From NCBI RefSeq assembly GCF_014529535.1, contig NW_023503296.1, positions 496,001-560,000 of the forward strand: a stretch of 64,000 bases of DNA. The letters are read 5' to 3'. The notes beneath the pieces are model-generated. The model made no database searches. It had not been told where the DNA came from and saw only the letters and a list, made by a program, of their open reading frames with translations. The translations under genes and the position numbers were made by a program. Each line of letters begins with the position of its first letter. Position 1 is the first letter of the stretch. The DNA comes from Bradysia coprophila (lineage: Eukaryota; Arthropoda; Insecta; Diptera; Sciaridae). Shown here piece after piece: positions 1 to 13,100 of the stretch.

Positions 1-3000
1 GTTTAAGGTTTGGATTCAGTGAACTGGTTTGAAAATGGCTGAATAATGATCGATACGATAAATTTATTGTTTGTTTTTTTTGTTTTTCATGTGACTTAAA
101 TGAAAGTGGTGAATGAGAATTAAGCTTGATGCTTTTGGAATATTTTTTTTTTTTTCGTATGCTTTGAATTGAAACCGAGTCGACACCGACATTTCAATAA
201 GTAAATTTGTTGTTTTTGCGTTCCACTATCACTATCAGAATTATAAATTATCCTCGGGTGACCAGCCGAAATAGGAAGAGATCTTTATTTAATATGTCCT
301 GATGGTAAAAATGAAGCCATAAAAAGGTCTCAATCGGTCAATTGAACGAAATCTCAGGGTTGGATTTCGCTATATCGAAGAAACCTCTATACAATTTTCA
401 TTTCTTAAGTTAAGATCGGAAAGTTAAATTTAATAATTACGAAAGAAGAACGTGACTAGCCGATTTTAGAACAGTAGAAGCCTCACTCTAACTGCAATAT
501 ATGAGAGCTGTATAATGTCTACACGGTATTGTAAATACCCAATACGGTTTTCACAGATTGAATGTCACGCAGATATAGTTAAAGGAAAAAACTATTTTTG
601 GGAAAACATATCCCCAAGTTTTCTCGAATTTTCCATTTTTTTTTTTGGATATTTACTCATTTTCCCATATTTTCCTTAAATTGAAAAATGCAGGAAAATT
701 TGGTAAAAGTGGCAAAGTTAAGAAGGACTTAGGACAATGCTTTTTCAAAAATACTGCATATTATGAAATATTGGCAATATTTCGTGTAGACTGTAGACGA
801 ATGTGGCAAAAAGGCATTACGGATAAGTATGTACGTAAATTGCAGTTAAAATGTCCTGGTAAGTGAAAAGATTTTCCACGTACCTATTCCAACATTGTCG
901 TAGTACAACAAATGTATTGATACAATAATGTTTTATTTAGATACCGTTCATAAATTACTCAAAAAAATTATAAACTCCTCGCACCCACACTGTTTTAGTG
1001 CTTCCCATAAAAGTCGAAATTTTCTGTAAACTAGCGTGAGCTCCCCTCCCCTCAATTGTTATGTAATTTATGAACAGCCTCTTCATGTAATAGTACATAT
1101 TCCATACAGAATATTATAATAAAAGTCAATTGAAATATGATAAAAGATAAAACCAAAAAATATATTTAAAAAAACTAAAGAAAATTGCATATCCTAGTAT
1201 AAGTAATAATTTTTTCTGCCTGGCCACGCATTTTTACTGTATAACGCTAACTAAGTAAATCACTCAAATTTACGTATTGACAAGATTAATAGTAAATAAC
1301 ATATCGTTTAAGACTGTTTTCAGTAGGTAGCCAATTATTTATTTATATTTTTTTTTCGAAACAACCAATCAAAATAAAAAAACCACATTGAATTACTCAC
1401 TAACATTTAAGTATTACAACGACAAATATTAAAAAATAAAATAAAAAACGAAATGCTTTTGAATAAAAAAAAATTCAATATATATACTCGAAACAATGTG
1501 TTTTTGGATAAATATATAATGTACGAACACAATAATTTATGTATGAGGGGGTGGGGGGAAATGAGTGCAAAATGGATTTTAATGAAACGTGCAAGGAGAG
1601 TTTTTTTTATCTTTCTTTGATTGTTTAAATTTTTGGGGATATGTAACGGTATAGGACAACGTACAACATACAAATTTTCATTATTTCTCACAGCATTATC
1701 TTCACTCTAATTTGAATAAAAGCTTTTTAGTCCGTCATTCAATTTATATTATGGTGTAAACTTAAACAGAAAAAAAGTTCTTTTGTGAAACCACAAACAT
1801 CGTCATTTAATATTGAATTAAAAATTAAAAATAGAAAGAAAGAGAGGAGAAAAAAACCGAAATCAAATCTGCCTTGAAACTAAAAAGCTTTGTCCTTTCT
1901 AAGTTATTATTCTGGTACAGAAATAAAGTTTTTTTTTTCATTTTTTGTTATATTAAAATATTTATATAGAGATAACATATCATGTTTATACGTTGGATAT
2001 TTTAAAAGATTACGATACCTAAGAGAATATACAAAAGAGTAATAATGTTTTTACGACACAACAATGTCAATTAAGTATACCTTTTAGCAACACTAAACTC
2101 ATTTATATAAATATACATATAAGTTAAAAAAGAATTTTAAATCAAAAAATTATTTTTTTTTCTCTCCGCTATTTTATGTTGTGGGTTAAATTGGTTACAA
2201 CCACAAAATGGAGCTTTTATATATATATTTATAACGATTTTTTTTAAAGTAAAACAACATTTAAGATTACACTGTTTACACACAAAAAAAATGATAAAAT
2301 AACTCATTTTTTAATATTGGTGGTCGTGTTGGTGGCTCATTTATGTCGTGTTTTGTGTGATGCAATGAATTTGCTTGATAAAATAATTTTAAAACAATTT
2401 CGATCAATAAACCGCTCGAAAAAAAAGAACCACACGCTGGTTATTCAATTATAAACAATAAATTCTATCCTAACCATATCTCAAAAATTTTGTTATTAAT
2501 TTCCAATATTATATACCACATAATGTCGGTCCGATTCGATCGAAATGTTTTAAAAGAATTCCCAAATCATACGAGAAATGAAATGTGCTGAACAACAAAT
2601 CAATCTAACATTTAAATTTTGTATTAGCAAATTTGTAATTCTTTTTGTTTTGCTAATTTTTCGAAAAATTTCAACGCAACCTTTACGTCCGGGAATTGAT
2701 GGCATCTCAAATTTGTTGATGTCGATGAGAATTTAGAAAGTTTTGTCAGTTAAGTATCTTTCTAAGAAAAAATAGTATCCGTTGAAGCTTTTAAAGCATT
2801 TTTTTACTAGCCTGCGCACAAGTCTGTTATTTTTATCTTAATTTATATTATTTTAATTTCGAAATCTTACTCCAAATATGTATAGATTTTCCTTCTTGCC
2901 CTATTTCAATATATTTTGTAGATAAAATTCGTTCGATTTGATTTAAAATGTCCAATAAATTGTTTAGTAGTTCAGTTAAATAAGTCGTCTCCCATACACG

Positions 3001-4013
3001 ACAATTAGTAGAGAAAGGATATAATAGAGTGACTTCAGATGTCGACACGGACGACCGGAAAATCTTAACTAAATAATAGGAAAAGACTGGTAAAATGTAA
3101 TAGAAGTTTCTACTAATTTATGTCTTATGTTTTAGTACATTTTGTCATAAAATCACTAATGTCATGGCTCTTATTTTCATGTGAACCAACTCCATTATGA
3201 AGACATTTAGTCTGTAATGACAGGGGTGAAGTTCCTTCAAAATAGTCAGTCAATGAAGAATTATGAAAAATATGTGGTGCCCTCTATGCAGGTCAACAGA
3301 CTTTTCCTCAGAAGACTCGCCCAATATGATTCAATAAAGTCACATTGATTTGTTGACAATAAATCATAATTATTAAGCAAATATGGATGAAAGAAATGTA
3401 AGGACAGGTCAGTCGAGAAGAAAAAAAAAATTAAAATGTTGAGATATTATGTAAATGAAGATAAAAGTATAGATAAATGCAAAAAGAAAGGAACTGAGCA
3501 CGGAGAACAATTTCCATAAAATTATCGTTTAAACGAAATGATGGATAGGTTTAATATGAATTTAAAATGAAATTTCGAAAACATATAATTTACACGATAA
3601 AAGCAAAAAAATTTTGAAAAGATTCTTTTTGATTAGGAAAGCGAAAATAATTTCAGGAAAGCTGACTGATTCGGTATGAGCGACATTTTGATGGAATTGT
3701 AAGTATCAAATTATATTTAAAACAAAAAATACATTTGTGAAAATAGGTAGATAAGTCTTGTGGATTGTCTGAGTGTCATTCTGTTAGTTTGTGTTTTGTT
3801 TTTCTCGGAATTAGTAAGTTTTGTCTGTTCAGTATACTCCAGCGCACATAAATAATTCAGAATTTTTATTCGTTCATTTATTTATGCGGCGCTTGCTCTG
3901 TGATGTGAGTGGTTGTTTTGTATTTTTTTTTAAATTTGTAATCTCTTATGTAAATATTAGGTAAAAAGTGTGATTATGCTGTAGTGGTAGTAGTTTTGTT
4001 GTTATGCTCTCAC
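1..4013. other. slo: slo intron sequence downstream of alternative exon 3
   Basis: About 4 kb of AT-rich sequence with many A and T runs. I find no slo RCK1 exon on the minus strand and no other convincing coding region. The one structured element is a degenerate Harbinger-like inverted repeat at 944-1079, listed separately. Confidence 0.7.
944..1079. mobile_element. degenerate MITE, same family as 30895-31061
   Basis: The left end, CCGTTCATAAATTACT, is mirrored by ATGTAATTTATGAACAGC at the right end. The interior has a C-rich run (CTCCCCTCCCCTC), as expected for a decayed copy of the G/C-run element at 30895-31061. The outer GGGG of that copy is no longer intact here. Confidence 0.6.
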
Positions 4014-4105
4014 CTTCGCCCTTTTTCGTTCTTCAAAGTGCCCCCATATTTGTTTCTAGTTCCAATCAAGTCTATTATCTCTGGTATACAACTTGCGAAT
4101 ATTGC
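4014..4105 (-). CDS. slo: slo alternative exon 3 of 3
   Basis: 92 bp, phase 0 to 2, acceptor CTCAG, donor GTGAGA. Encodes [15 protein letters not shown] then [15 protein letters not shown] plus two bases of an arginine codon. It has the same length and phase as the two upstream alternatives. The next constitutive exon (start of RCK1) was not found between 4013 and 1 and must lie outside the window. Confidence 0.92.
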
Positions 4106-7100
4106 CTGAGACACACGAGAGCAACACATGAGGATGAGGAGGACAACAAGAAATAAAAACAAAAAAGCAATATAATGGATAATATGTTCAAATGTATATA
4201 TTATGTTTTTATGTGTAATTTAATTTAATTTAAAAAAATTATTTTTAATTCCGTTTCCGTTTCATAAACGTCAACTATTTTCTCTTCTTGGTATTTCGTA
4301 TTTTTTTCTTTTTTTCTTCTTTTTTTTTGTGTTTAGCCTATAGTGGTGCTTTACTTCTTTTTAGTTTCGATATCGTTTCGCTAAATGTTTCACTTTTTTT
4401 TAAATAAAATTTTGCATTAGGAACTTTGCAGATAGCTGGAAACCCCTGTTCACCGATGAATGGAAATTATAAATAAACCGATACAAAAAAACCATTTTTA
4501 TAATATTATACCAAACGGTTCTTGTTGCTTCATTTTGGGTAATTAAGTTAGTATTGGTTAGTAAACGGGGAAATTTTGAAGGCTGGTTGAAGTTGAACCT
4601 AAATTTGAAATACTGTCCTCTAATCACAAACGCACACACCATTCGTTCAACCGATTCATAAAAAGACAATGAACAATAAATGAGATAGTCGAAAATATTC
4701 TTTTACATTATAAAAACAAAATTGTGCCATATTTTCCGACAACATTTCGATACAAAAATTTTGTTGTAAAATTTTTCTTTTGATTTTTGTTCTTGGTTGT
4801 TGATGTTGTTGAGATTCGTTCATTATTTTTTTTTTGCATAGAAAATCTTAATTGCTAAAGTAAAAAAATAAAATAAAAAAATTGGTAAAATTAATATTTT
4901 AAACTAAACCCATTAAATTGTTCTAGGCGTCGATTTCTTGGGATTGATATGTGCTACTCAACTCTAATTTAGCTATTTTTATTAAATTAATTGAATAATT
5001 CATTGCTCTAAGATGCGTGGCTGCGGCATACAGGCTGTGCAAGCAAAAAACTCTACTTTCAAAAATAAAACTCCAAAAAAATTAACTCGGCAAGAATAAT
5101 CAAAAAAGTGGAAATGTTTTTTTTTATATAAAATTCAACGTAAATCGAAATAATAACGGAAAAAAATTTAAAACAAAATTTTGTATAATAATTTATGATT
5201 ATTGTAATAAATATAAAAATATAGTAAGTTAGTAATGTAATACACAATCAGGACAAAAATCAGTGCAATCAAAATGTAATAAAATATAGCTTTTAAAATG
5301 CAATAACAAATGAGGATGATTTTTCTTTTAAAAAAAACTTCAGAATTTTCAATAAAGTGACAGACTACATCTGATTTTTTGTCATCATGTCGCAATTTTT
5401 TTAGATTTTTATTTCCTTTTTTTTGTTATTTACTTAAAAATCTCTCGTATAAAAGTTACTTTGGAAATTTTAATCGTCAAAATACAAAGTAGAAATTAAT
5501 AATTTCTAAAATTGTTGAAAAAACAAATTAATAATTTTTGTTTTAAACAAAATTTTCAATCATAATAAAAAAGCCTAAATTATTTTTTAATGAAAACGTG
5601 GATTTTCTGTAAATTAAACAATCAAAAAAGCAGTTCTGTCGGCTTCAATTTACAATTGACTTTTTTTTCTATTCTTTTTTAAATGTACTTTCGAGTGAGT
5701 TACTCGAATCATTTTTTTTTTCAAAAATTATTATTTTTTTAACAAAAATTACATTGTTTCATTAATGACAGAGGAATTTACAGAAAAGTTATGCCACGAT
5801 TTCGAGCTGAGACACATGCCGCCAAGAAACCAATGCCTTTAAAAAAATTCAAAATCTTAGGAGTTTGAATTTAATTAATTATATTTTGAAGTGTTTTGAA
5901 AACAAAACAAAAAAATTAAAAATTTAATCTTCATATTGTAAAAAGTTCATTAAATAAAAAAATCCAATCGAATCTCCTAAAAAATTGAAATTAAAAATAA
6001 AAAACAAAATCAAAAATCAGTGAATCAAAAAACAATCTTTTTGTTGAACAAAACAAAAAATTAAGTAAACGAAACAAAATGTTTAAATCTTTCACTAAGT
6101 TAATTATAACAAATAAAACTGAAAATTATGTAGACAAAGAGTCAGGTGTAATCCATTAATTGTATTCAAGTGTCTTTAGTTTTTTTTTTTATTTAATTTA
6201 ATTTAAACCATTGGCTATGTTAAGACAGTTGTATGGTTTATTACTTTACAAAATATTTGATGTAAACATTTACAAATGTATGGTGGGATGGTCTTTTTTC
6301 CAAGTAAAATGATTTTAAGGGAAGAAGACTAAGATATGTGTGTATAATGCAACAATAACATAAAATTGAAAACAGTATAAAACAGAACAGAAATTTACAG
6401 TTTTTGAACGGGAAATGTTAAATTGATTGTAATGGATAATATACAACGTTGTCTTAACATAACTCTCGGTGTTTGTTCCAATTTGATCGTTATCAAAACA
6501 TCCTCTTAGTCCGTTAGTTAGTTAAAAATAATAAATAATTTAATTGCGAATCGGTGCAAGTTTTTAGTAAATGTATAATACTGAAAAACTGAGAAAACTA
6601 ATTTTGAAAAAGTAAAAAAGAAATCATAAAATAAAATCAAAAATAAATTCAGATTTGATAAATGAAAATGGTAAAATTAGTACAAAAAAACTGTGTTAAT
6701 GCTTTGGTTAAAAAATATCATCGTAAAAAATTCTATGTAATGAATGAGTTTGTTTGTTTTTTTTTCATTTTTTTTTTTTGGTACAGCAGGTAGGTGTACC
6801 TTCTTCGAACATCCTTGCTGTATGTGCCACCATATTTACTCCTTTGCGCTGCCAATTCCGTTATTTCAGGGATCCAACTAGCAAACACCGCCTAAATGTA
6901 ATAGCATCATAACCCCAGTTTAAATATAAAAGAGACAACAGAGTTCTATTTTTTGTTCAATTTTTAGAACCCGAGGTATTCATTTTAAAAAAACGACTTT
7001 TCATATACACATTTGTTTGATATAAATAGTCTTCCCTTTTCAGTCATTTTATCGTTTAGTTAAAAACATAATAAAACGAATCGAAATACTGTGATGATTT

Positions 7101-10100
7101 TCATTACACACAAATATCGTTACGGTTTTTTTTTTGTATTGTACCGCTATTTCGATTCGAATTAATCATTAGATCGTCATATAAATATATGTCTGTAAAA
7201 AGTTAATCGCTTGATTGTGTTTTTTCTTTCTTCGCCTGGTCCCTACACATCGCTTTTTATTCATTTTTCATATCATTCATACTGAGGTTCAAACAAAAAT
7301 GAAATTTTGAACTTTATTTTTTTTTGTTAAACAAAAACCATAAGTAATAAAATAAACGAAAAATATAAAAACTCTTTCCAATCGGATCAAATAAATTAAC
7401 TTTATCACTTTTTTTGGATCGAACAAAATAATAGTAGGAATTTTAGAGCAAGATGGTATATCTACTTTGTGTAAAAAAGCATTCATACAACGTAAGAAAT
7501 ATTTAATTTACTATCAAGTTACTGAATTGTTATGATTGTTAGTTTATAAGTATATATTAGGTTAACTGTGACGAACACTGACGAGACAACATTATTACAA
7601 AAAAAATATTTCTTACGATGTTCGGTAACTTCAAAAATGTTTTAAATAAATAAATTCACACAAACAACATACAATGAAGTAAATGTTGTTCCTTTAAATT
7701 TTTTTTTTTTTGAAAAAACAAAAATATAAAACAAAACCAAAATCTATGTAGATAAGGTGGGGTGGTTCAAATATATATATATATTAGCCAAAAAATTGAT
7801 TATATTTAAATGATCGCTACCGCACACAGAAAACTAAAATCTATTTTGTAAAAAAGACTATTTGATTCAAAAATCAGAAATGAAACGAATAGAAGAAGGA
7901 AATGAAAAAATTAACGAAAATTAAACATAAAACACTCATAGGGTAACAGACTAAATAAACTTCATAAAAAAATTGTGCTCTAACGCAAAAAATTGCCACA
8001 ATTAATTTGTGTGTTATTAATCAACTAGCTTTTTTTTTAAAACAAAACAATTTTCCGTATTTTTTCAACTTTTTTTTAATTCAGCAAAATTTTCTTGGTT
8101 TTCGACTTTGTTTGATTTTCCCCTAATTATTAATGAGCGTTACTTTAATAATTTCAATTATCTCATTGAAATAACAGAACGATGTGTCCAAAAATAATCG
8201 TTTTAAATCAATATATTGTTGGGTGCTTACGGCATTTTTTCCTTAATTGTTGGAATTAAAACAGTTTCGGAAAATTGAATCCAAAGAAATTTTTTGTTTG
8301 TTAAATTCTGTTATTCCAGAAGTAATTCGAAATTGCAATAAAAGCGTAAGTTATTTCTGTTTTTCTTTTTTTTTGTAATTTTAATTTAAGTGAGGTATTT
8401 CTGGCTACCTCTTTCCATGTTCCCTTTTTAATTCGCCACCATATTTCGACCCACTACCAACTAGTTCAATAATCTCTGGTATACTGCTGGCAAACATAGC
8501 CTATAAAATGTACCAATTTTTATAACAATATCATAACATAACCTGTATGTAAATAATATATTTTATAAAAATGGTTTCAAAATTGGCACTCAATTCGGTC
8601 GCAATGTTTTTACTAGATAAAATTAAAAAAATGACATTGTCGTATAGGATAAATTTGTTCAATAATGACTAAAATTTTGTAAAAATTCGATTGAATTTCA
8701 GTCAATAAATAAGAATTAAATTATAATATGATTTGATTCGTTGTTAAACAATTATTGAAACAAAGAAAAAAATGGTCTTGACGAAAAAGAAATCAACTAA
8801 AATGTTTTCATAAAATTTCGTTAAATCAACATCATTCTTTCACATGTGTTCAAACAAATATAATATTGTGCACTGTTTAAACATTAGTAAATTATTATTA
8901 TTTTTTTCTCTTAAACAAATTTTATTATCGAATTTAACCGAAATAATGTAAATTTCGTGCAAACTCACCATGCCATTAAAATTTACTAAAATTGCTATAA
9001 ATTAATTTGGTGTAAAATTGGGTGTACGTGTTTGTAAAAGAAATAAATTTTTTTCAAAACACGTGCACTTTTTCCGATTACGAATGTTTAAAAGTTAAGA
9101 ATTTGAAAAAATCCACATTCCATTACTCAAAAATTTATCGAAGCATGACGACTAAATTCTTTCGACTGCGACTCTTTTTGATTCAAGACGTAAGTGCTTA
9201 AAGGTCATGATGAGAATGCAATGAATGTTAAAATTACGGTGGATTTACATAACAATGCGAAAGACACCTAATAAGAAATATCACCTAAAATTTGTTTAGT
9301 TCGTTGACTTAAATTTTAGGTGTCCTTATGGGTATGAGAATCCTAATTTAATATTACATAGCAACGTCAAAGATCAATTTCTTTGACTGCAAACGAAACG
9401 AATTTTAGGTGTATTTTGCGTCGATATGTAAATACACTTCCTTCTTCCGTTCACTGGTTACATTTTCGTGTTGAATGAAAACTTAGTTGTGTTCAGTTTT
9501 TGCAAAGGCAATGGAGTTCAAGGCGTAAGACCAATCATTTTGCTCAATATTTTGAAATTTCGTTTTCACTCGGAAGTAGTTTCTAATTCTAAATTCGAAA
9601 TAGAAGACTGACTACGACTGCTGTCACAGAATAAGAATTAGACAATAAGTTCGAAACTTTAGGTTGTTTGAATACTGAACAACCGGAGAAGACAACAATG
9701 CATGTGGACAAAAATTTGAAATAAAAAAGCAAATATTATTTAATAAGCTTTTAAGTCATGAAATTATATAAAGATGGATCTATTTGAGTAGGTCCTAGCC
9801 TATTTACCAAATCAAGTCTTCGGTAGTTTAAGCAAAGTTCGGTAAATTTCAGCCGATAATGAGCCACTTTACCACTTTTAATGTTGGTTCGTTTTAGAAT
9901 AATACAAACTATAATCGAAAATCGAGTGGGTTTCGGTTTGTCCGTATAAAGAAAATGAAACAAAAAGTTTTCCCGAGCATAATTATGTTATAGGCTTCGA
10001 TTTTTCTTTGTCTGAAATGTTTTTGTACTAGTCGTTACCAAATTAACGTTCTTTGAATAGAGACATGTTTTTCCGATTAGGTTTTGAATGCTCGCAATCA

Positions 10101-13100
10101 ATTTTATAAAAAAAAACATTATTCGTACGGCACTTTCATTCTTTATTTATTTACATTTTGCGCCCAGAATCAACATAATATTTTATATAAATATAATCTT
10201 TTCTTGGCTAATTAGCGTATTTAATTCGTTGAGGGATCAAAGAGTGTGCAAGACTTAGACAATGAAAATAACCAGCTAATTACAAGACAAGATTTATTCG
10301 CAGCACTTTGAATAGTAACACAATTAAATGTAAAATTGCAAAACTATTTTCACATTTTTATGTGTAAAAGTTAAATATAGATTGCAGTTCATGAGCATAA
10401 TGTGGTCGTACATCGTGAAGCATCTAAAAATTCTGAGTATTTATAACTTAAGTAATGATTTATTCGTCATAGTTTAGCATCATGATACATCAATCAATAA
10501 ATTAAATGCTCCACTCAGTTTTAAAATTGTGACCGTAAGAGAATAGGGAAATGTAGGTAGTAGAATATACATATATAAGGTTAACAAGCTGAATGCAGAT
10601 ATAATTTTGAGTGTCGCCATTTCAGAGTAGAGCCCAAGATTTTGTTCAAATTTGTCTAATTCAAATCATCGATGAACTAGTTTGTTTTTTTACTCTTTTC
10701 TTAAATTCAATTTTGAAACCATTTTTATTTGCTGTTATTGATAGAATAACCGCGTTCTCAAATATTATTTGCATATTGACATTATTCAAAATATTTTTAT
10801 TTAAATGATGTTTGATGTACAAAATAGCCTAGAAATTATAAGATTTCAAATAATTAATGTAGAAATTAGCATCCACTAAGTCTATTATGTCAAATTCTAA
10901 AATGGTAAGCTAAATTGATGTTTTTTTTTAGTTTTTTTTTTTATCTTTTGTTTTCGGTAGAATTAATAAAGCAGCAAAAATAAATGAATTTAGGCTTTTA
11001 AAACTATTTAAAAAAAAATATGCAGCAGCCAAACAAACAACATGCAAAATATTTTACATGCTAAAATTTTCTTTTATGTTAAACAAAATTAAATTTACTA
11101 TTTTTTTGTTGCAAGAGAAGTGAAAAAAATTTATGCTCAATTTCGAAAATAAAAATTTTTGTCACAAAATGTGGGATTCAATGTGGGACCAACATAACAA
11201 ATATTTCGGTCACGACGAGAGAACCTATCGATTCGAACAAATGGATTTCCGTTCGACCATTTATATATACAATTCCTATCAAGACGATCGGCAAATGAGC
11301 TATTCTCGAAAAATGTCGAGAAAAATTTATTAATTTATTTTGAAAATGGTTTCAGTTGTTGTACCAACACGTCCGTATTACACCCGTATAATTACGCACA
11401 AGTAGTGTGTTTGAATGAGCGAGCCAGCTGAAACCAGTTTCATTGTAAATTCGGCTTACGTTAACTGTGCTAATTAGGTCTTGCCTTTGCATTGTTCTAG
11501 CTACTACACATAGTGACGCGAAAAAGACCTAATTCAAATATTTCTTTTAGGTCTCTTTCGCGTAGCTATATGTGTACCTAGAATCGAAATTTCCACTGAG
11601 TTGCCTTATTTATTAGAGATCTTGGTGCTTTTACGCTATTTACAAAGCTCATTAAAACAAAGGTAAGTGATGAATAAGGATCTCACATAGCATATTGTCA
11701 AAGAACAGAAAATAAACGTTCGAAATGCGCAGAAAAAATTCGAAGATTCGAAAAATTTACAAAGATTTGATTCGACTATCAATCCGAAAACTCCATCAGA
11801 TTTGACTTAAATTTTGATTTAGTCTTTGAGGCGCGAAACTTTAAATCACAAAATGAACTATCAATGAATTTGCAAGAGTTTTGATGCAAAAGCGTTTTGG
11901 GGTAATCGATTTAATTAGTTTAGTAGAGTGTTATGACCGATTCGTGAAAATTGGATTTCATAGCATAAAAGCGCTTATAACCATTTTTTTTAAACCAAAA
12001 CAATAATCCTATGAACAAAACAAACGTTCTATAAGGACTACAAAAAGGAAATGAAAAAAATAGTTTGGGATAAAGAAATTCATCTAATTAATTCTACAAA
12101 ATACTCTTTCAGCTATTTTATTATGGCTCTCAGTAGTGGTTTGATTAATGATTTTCGTTTTCACAAAAAACAACATAAAAAAAAACTGTACATAGTAAAA
12201 CGTATGAGCATAAAAACCATTGGCTAAAATATTACATGGTCGAATTTAAGATAAAATTAAGGATAGAGCAAATTTAATCTTGTTTAACAATTTGAAGAAA
12301 AATAAAGTGACTCAGAAAGGATTCGGATTATAGGTACAAAATAAAAGACGTTTTGAAAAAGGTTTTCCGAAACAAAATAAAAAATCAAATTAAAAGTATA
12401 AAAAAAATTAACAAAAATGATTGCCTTCCAACAAAAATAATTCAGTATTCTTCACATATCACTCACGCATTTGCTGATCCGACGAAATTTATATTTAATT
12501 TTGTTTATTATTTTGTTAAATTTTGTGATAAAGTAAACATAAAAATAATAATTTAATTTCTGTGAAATTAAAATATTTACTAAGCTAAGTAAAACGAAAA
12601 TAAAAGAACATTTAACAAAATGAAAGAGGCTTATGCTAAGCGAAAAATTAAAAATTTTCATAATTCCGTATCGGTTTTTTTTTGTCTTTCGATTTTATTA
12701 TGTCGAACACTTTTTTTTATTTTTTATTTTCTAACAGCAAAATTTAGTTCCAGCAATGATTTATTTTCGCAATTATGTTTCCCTAACTTCGGATACATAT
12801 TCATTGTTGATTACAATTATACCTAACCATTCTGCCACTTAATCGTAACTTCGTTTTTAGTGATAAAAAAAAGTAAATTTTCAAAATATTACTTACCAAG
12901 CCGACCAGTAAGAAAAATACTAAGAATGTCCGTCCTAAGATAGTTACACAAAACACATCGCCATAACCAACTGTTGACATTGTGACTATAAGAAAGTACA
13001 CACAAGTCCAGTAGGATAGTTTTTGTGAATTGCTGAATTCGAATGGATCGCCAGAGTTTTCCAACTAAAAATGGATTGAAAATGGAAATCTTATCGATGG

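Larger units (their letters stand above)
8501..12896. other. slo: slo intron upstream of the alternative exons
   Basis: 4.4-kb intron. It holds two related inverted-repeat elements (9243-9433 and 11497-11582) and is otherwise AT-rich with no recognised exon. A 66-codon plus-strand frame at 11133-11333 has no recognisable content. Confidence 0.6.

Noticed and set aside
1407-1691. 94-codon minus-strand frame in AT-rich slo intron
   Set aside because: Composition-driven (Ile/Phe/Leu/Asn-rich) and inside intron; no resemblance to the slo RCK1 exon expected next.
11133-11333. 66-codon plus-strand frame in the slo intron
   Set aside because: Varied codons, but no domain, no splice context and no polyA signal close by; treated as chance.
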